DNA from: Pyropia yezoensis
Lineage: Eukaryota > Rhodophyta > Bangiophyceae > Bangiales > Bangiaceae
Assembly (NCBI GenBank): GCA_009829735.1
Contig: CM020620.1
Location: forward strand, 28,304,951 to 28,368,950
DNA length: 64,000 bases
Direction of reading: 5' to 3'
Shown here piece by piece: positions 60,261 through 64,000 of this stretch (position 1 is its first letter; each line of letters begins with the position of its first letter). Position numbers and translations under genes: made by a program. Below the pieces are notes generated by a model. That model was not told where the DNA came from. It did not search any database and saw nothing but the letters and a program-made list of their open reading frames with translations.

Positions 60261-62002
60261 TGAGATGCCGTTGGGGAGGGCGAGCGGCTCCCCAAGCTCC
60301 GCGCCCATGCCGGAAAAACGCCACCCGCACGTCTCTCGTCAGAGCGCGCCGACGTGACACAGCGGCGGGCCTTTTTCTGGTCTACCCCCGTCAAAGCCGG
60401 ATCCGCCGCCCGCTTCGCGTTGTTCAGCACCCGTTCAGGGACGTCACCACGCGGCGAAGACAAAACGTAGCGCACAGGGCAGCGCTTCCGACCCATCACG
60501 GGGGCGCGGGAAGTCAGTACCGGTCACGTGCCTTGAGCGACCCACGCTTCGACGGCCGACCCGCGTGCGCCCTTCCCCCACACCACTGCACAGTCGATAT
60601 CCCACCCCTCCATTAAAGGAACGTTCCAGTAGTTGGCGCGCCCACACCAGGGGCCAGTCTAGTGGCCATCCACACGGTGCCGCCGACGAGGAAGCGCGGT
60701 AGGTAGGGGGGGGAGGGGGCGGGGGGGGATGGGAGCCGTTACGTGGCCTAGCGAGCAGCATCCAGCGAAAGTGGCCAACCGGCCGGGGTTGCATTCATAC
60801 AAGGTGGAGAAACAGGACGGCAGAGGCTTGCGAACAGCCTTACTGAGCTTGCACATTGGAACTGAGGACTTGCAACTGCGCGGTCCTGTTTAAGTCAATT
60901 TTGCGTCACGAAGGGAACATTATCTGCTGTACAGGCTCTCGGCAACTGGCTTGGCGAGGGAGCGTTCCGGGTGGTGACCTTTTTGATCTCCTGCACTTTG
61001 CCGCCCCGCTCCCCCGCGCGGCCCGCGGCGGCCGTCGCGGCGGATGGATGCACTTGGGGAACGATGGCGGGCGGCTGCACCCCCTCCTAGGCCGCGCGCA
61101 TCACTCACGTAGCAGCCCGCACAGCTGCCGCTGTCGGAGAGCAGGAGACATGCGCACTCGCCACCTGCCCCCCCCCCCCCCCCCGCCCCTCTTCCTGTTG
61201 GTCCCTCCCGCGTGGCGGTTGCAAATGCGCACTCCACCCCCCGCCTCTCCGCTTGCCCCAGCGGGGGCGGCCGCCGCGGCGCGGCCGCGGCGGCTTGCCT
61301 TGGGACCGCCGCCACCCCCTCCACCTTGGCCGCCGCTTCCACTTGCTTCATTTGCATGACCCCGCGGCGGCGGCGGCGGCGGCGGCGTCGGCGGCAGCGC
61401 CGGCGGCAGCGTCGGCAGCACCGGCGGCAGGGGTAGCGTCGAGATGCAGCCGTTTCCGCCCCACCCCCCTCCTGGTGCTGATCCTCTCTCTCCCTGTCAC
61501 CCCTTTTGGAGGGGGCAGTGGGGCGAGTGCAGCCCGGCAGGCAGCCACACGGGCCGCCGCCACCCCCACTGGGGGGGCCCCCGCGGCCTGCTACGTCCCC
61601 AGGCATGAGGCCTCCGCCGCCGCCGCGGTCGCCTCGTGTCGTCCAGGCAGCGTCCACGGGCTGAGCGGCTCGCCCCCCCGCCCCTCCCGGCTCCGACCCC
61701 CCCCCCCCACAACCGCGGTGGCCGATAGCTGGTACAAAACACCCTCGTGGCGGCGCCAACGGCAGCGGCGGCGGCTGACGTGGCAGGCCAACATCCCCCG
61801 CCGGTCGTCTTGCTCCCCATTTTTCTTTGTTTCCGCTCGCGGGAGCGAGAGCCGCCACCCCTGCTCCACGGCCTTGTCATCCCTGTCGTCGTCGTCGGCC
61901 GCAGGCGCACTGCAGGGTCCACCGGTGGCGCGGGTGTTGACATTGTTATTGGTGGGAGGTGTGGCGCGTCGGGTAGCGGCGTCGACGCAGGCGGCAGCAG
62001 CC
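60261..62002. other. Host DNA upstream of the peroxidase gene, no gene recognised
   Basis: Very GC-rich, with no similarity to the elements on its left. It holds a run of 17 C at 61168-61184 and a CGG/CAG-type trinucleotide stretch at about 61364-61433, plus short C runs near 61701. Long reading frames here are low-complexity Arg/Gly/Ala text on both strands and are not credible genes. The right end presumably includes the promoter and leader of the downstream gene. Confidence 0.55.
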
Positions 62003-64000
62003 ATGAAGGTGTCGGCTAGGCGCGCCGCTTCGCCGCCACGGGTGGCGGCCGCGGCGGCAGCGGTGGCGGTGGCAGTGGCGGCAGTGGGGGTGGTGGTGGT
62101 CGTCAGTGCAACAGCGGCGGCGGGGGCCTCGTCGGTAGCGGCGGCAGCGGCAGCAAAGGCGGCGCCAGGTGGGCTGTCTGGATGGCCGTCAACGGGCATG
62201 GTCGCCAACACCACGCGTGCGCTGCTCGTGCGCGCCCCCCCCGTGTCCATTGCTGACGGCAGCCGGCAGGCGGCGACCCCGCGGCGCCGCGGCAACCCCC
62301 TGTTGGTCGCGTCTGCGACGCTCGGCACGCCCTTTGCCGCCGTGGCCGCCGACTTGGCGGACCCCTCGTCGTTTGTGGAAGCGGCGTTCCCCCTCCTTGC
62401 CGCCGACGCGGCGCTGGTGGCGTCGCCGGTGGCGGCCGGCGGCCGGCCGGCGGCGCCCATCTACGTACTGACCAACGTCAAGGGGGAGACGTCCCTGGTG
62501 GGGGTATGGCGGGTGCGCCGCAGTCGCTCCGCGGTGGCCGTGACGCTGCGGGTGGTGGCCCCCGGCTGGGCGGGTGCCGGCGGTGGCGCCGCCACCGACG
62601 GGGAGCCCGCCGCGGTCGCCGCGGCGGCGCGCGCGGCGGTGGGGAGGCGGGGCTCGACGGTGCGGGTGGTGGCGTGGCGGCCGCGGCGGCTGTCGCCCGG
62701 CCGCCGCGGGTGGCGGTACGGGGCGTCTTCGGCGGCCAGCGGGCGCCGCCCCATCTGCCACGTGCGTGTCCAGGCGGTGCCCCAGCCGGGGGGCCGCGAC
62801 GGCGGCGGTGCCGACGAGGCGGCCGCAGCCGCCCACTTTCTCGCCGTCACGGTGGAGGGGGTGGTGACGGCGCTTGGCCGCCGCTTCCACCGCGCCGACT
62901 GTGGGCGGCTGTACCGGTCGCTCGACGGGGGGTGCAACAACCTGGTCACTGGCACCATGGGCGCCACCGCCACGGAAATGCGGCAGCTGCCGTCGCGGGG
63001 GCAGGCGGGGCGTGCCTCCGCCGCCGCCGCCGACAATGACGACGACGACGACGTCGTGGACGACGACGACGGGCCGACGGGAGCGGGCCGCCCGTCGGCG
63101 CGGGCGATTTCCAGCGCCCTCTCTTTGGGGCCCGCCGGCGCCGCGATGGAGCCGCCCCGCAACGCGCGGCGGCTCAATGACCTCACCTGGGCGTTTGCGC
63201 AGGCGCTGGACCACGACCTTTCCCACTCGGGCGCCCCCTCCGCGGGCCCCTACGCAGAGGCCATGCCCATCGCCGTGCCCGCCGACGACCCGGTATTTGA
63301 GGGCGGCGCCACCCTCCGCTTCTTCCGCACCTACCGCGCGCGCCGGCCGAGGGCGTCGCCGGCAGGCCGAGCTGGCCGCGGCGGCCGGCCGGTTGGTTGG
63401 GTCGCCGCCCCGTCGGGGGTGGTGCCCAACGAGCTGACCTCATGGATTGACGCGTCGCACGTGTACGGGGGCGACCGCGTCCGCGCGGCGGCGCTGCGGA
63501 CGGGCAGGGGCGGGCGGCTGGCGGCGTCGGGGGCGGGCGGGCGGTACCTGCCACTCAACGGCGCGGGCCCAGGCGGGGTGGGGGTCACTCTCGACGCGGC
63601 GTCGTTGGCCCCTTCCCCGGCGGGGGGGCAGGTGGTGGCGGGCGACGGGCGGGCGGGGGAGAATGTGCTCCTCACCGCCCTCCACACCGTCTGGCTCCGC
63701 GCCCACAACCGGTGGGCCGCCGCTATTGCCGCGGCGCTGCCGGCGGCGGACGACGAGGCCGTATACCAGCTGGCCCGCAAGGCGGTGGGCGCGGCTCAAG
63801 CCAAAATCACGTACGAGGAGTGGCTGCCGGCGGTGCTCGGCCCCGCCGCCACCCCGTGTGCGGGCGGCGCCTACAACGCGTCGGTGGACGCGCGGGTGGA
63901 CGTCTTCTTCTCCACCGCCGCCTTCCGCCTCGGCCACACGCTCGTCAGCGACCGCCTGGCCCGCCGCGACGCTGCGGGCCGGCCGTTGCCGGCGCTGCCC
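62003..64000 (+). CDS. Animal haem peroxidase-family protein (partial, runs off the window)
   Basis: 666 codons visible, no stop, no intron needed. ATG at 62003 (MKVSARRAASPPR) is followed by a hydrophobic Ala/Val stretch (residues 14-34), a likely signal peptide or anchor, suggesting a secreted or membrane location. The frame is open for a further stretch upstream, so an earlier start is possible. A diverged Ala/Arg-rich N-terminal region of about 300 residues precedes the domain. Family marks: YRSLDGGCNNL, the distal-site motif FAQALDHDLSHS (D403-H404-D405), NELTSWIDASHVYGG (from 476), RAGENVLLTALHTVWLRAHN (R566), QAKITYEEWLPAVLG, and FRLGHT with the probable proximal His645. The usual Glu of the R-E-H-N motif is Ala. 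An Asp-rich insert (DNDDDDDVVDDDDG) lies between the first two motifs. Members oxidise halides or phenols with peroxide; the substrate is unknown. Confidence 0.85.
   Translation, partial: MKVSARRAASPPRVAAAAAAVAVAVAAVGVVVVVSATAAAGASSVAAAAAAKAAPGGLSGWPSTGMVANTTRALLVRAPPVSIADGSRQAATPRRRGNPLLVASATLGTPFAAVAADLADPSSFVEAAFPLLAADAALVASPVAAGGRPAAPIYVLTNVKGETSLVGVWRVRRSRSAVAVTLRVVAPGWAGAGGGAATDGEPAAVAAAARAAVGRRGSTVRVVAWRPRRLSPGRRGWRYGASSAASGRRPICHVRVQAVPQPGGRDGGGADEAAAAAHFLAVTVEGVVTALGRRFHRADCGRLYRSLDGGCNNLVTGTMGATATEMRQLPSRGQAGRASAAAADNDDDDDVVDDDDGPTGAGRPSARAISSALSLGPAGAAMEPPRNARRLNDLTWAFAQALDHDLSHSGAPSAGPYAEAMPIAVPADDPVFEGGATLRFFRTYRARRPRASPAGRAGRGGRPVGWVAAPSGVVPNELTSWIDASHVYGGDRVRAAALRTGRGGRLAASGAGGRYLPLNGAGPGGVGVTLDAASLAPSPAGGQVVAGDGRAGENVLLTALHTVWLRAHNRWAAAIAAALPAADDEAVYQLARKAVGAAQAKITYEEWLPAVLGPAATPCAGGAYNASVDARVDVFFSTAAFRLGHTLVSDRLARRDAAGRPLPALP

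Noticed and set aside
60920..61858. Minus-strand frame of about 310 codons upstream of the peroxidase
   Set aside because: Gly/Ala/Arg low-complexity text from CGG/GCC repeats; stops are rare at this GC content, so the length is not evidence.

Overview
The window is eukaryotic, GC-rich genomic DNA made almost entirely of nested Ty3/gypsy (chromovirus-type) LTR retrotransposons, with a host gene starting only at the right edge. That gene (62003 to beyond 64000) is a large, apparently intronless member of the animal haem peroxidase superfamily. Very high GC, intron-poor coding and this peroxidase type would suit a bangiophyte red alga (Porphyra/Pyropia-like). This is inference; other protists are possible.

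Three families are present, defined by their LTRs. Family A has LTRs of about 362 bp (TGTAGCA...TGCTACA), B has 571 bp (TGTAGCAT...GCCACA) and C has about 470 bp (TGTGGCA...TGCCACA). Target-site duplications (TSDs) let the nest be unpacked. Element C1 (536-60260, +) is outermost. Its 5' LTR is split by a reverse solo LTR, C3 (TSD TGAGG). C3 is split by A1 (851-37005, TSD CTTCT/CTTCC). A1 is split in pol by B (6174-20760, TSD CAACC) and at its polypurine tract by the complete element A2 (25819-36634, TSD GGGGG). C1 is split again in integrase by reverse element A3 (42428-57819, TSD ATTAC), which is split by C2 (44854-54008, no matching TSD). Reverse LTR C4 lies at 74-535 and host DNA follows 60260.

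Each family is built as LTR, primer site, gag (CCHC knuckle), pol (protease, reverse transcriptase, RNase H, integrase, chromodomain or similar C-terminus), then a long ORF on the OPPOSITE strand between pol and the 3' LTR. A2 is the only copy with gag, pol and the antisense ORF all open. B appears intact in pol once an assembly artefact is removed: the 500-N gap at 12440-12939 is flanked by two nearly identical 4.4 kb sequences, so B is probably about 9.6 kb and not 14.6 kb.

The most interesting signal is the antisense ORF. The A, B and C versions share short blocks (a Y-x-P...P-x-x-F block, then L-[WF]-[HF]-L-P) in the same order, which suggests one protein family kept in antisense orientation across diverged gypsy lineages. 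Second is a GGGAAAC heptamer, in gag codon phase one sense codon before the gag stop, in all three families: a candidate -1 ribosomal frameshift site. In A1 and A2 a C-to-T change puts a TGA in the -1 frame. No CRISPR arrays, tRNA or rRNA genes were recognised.
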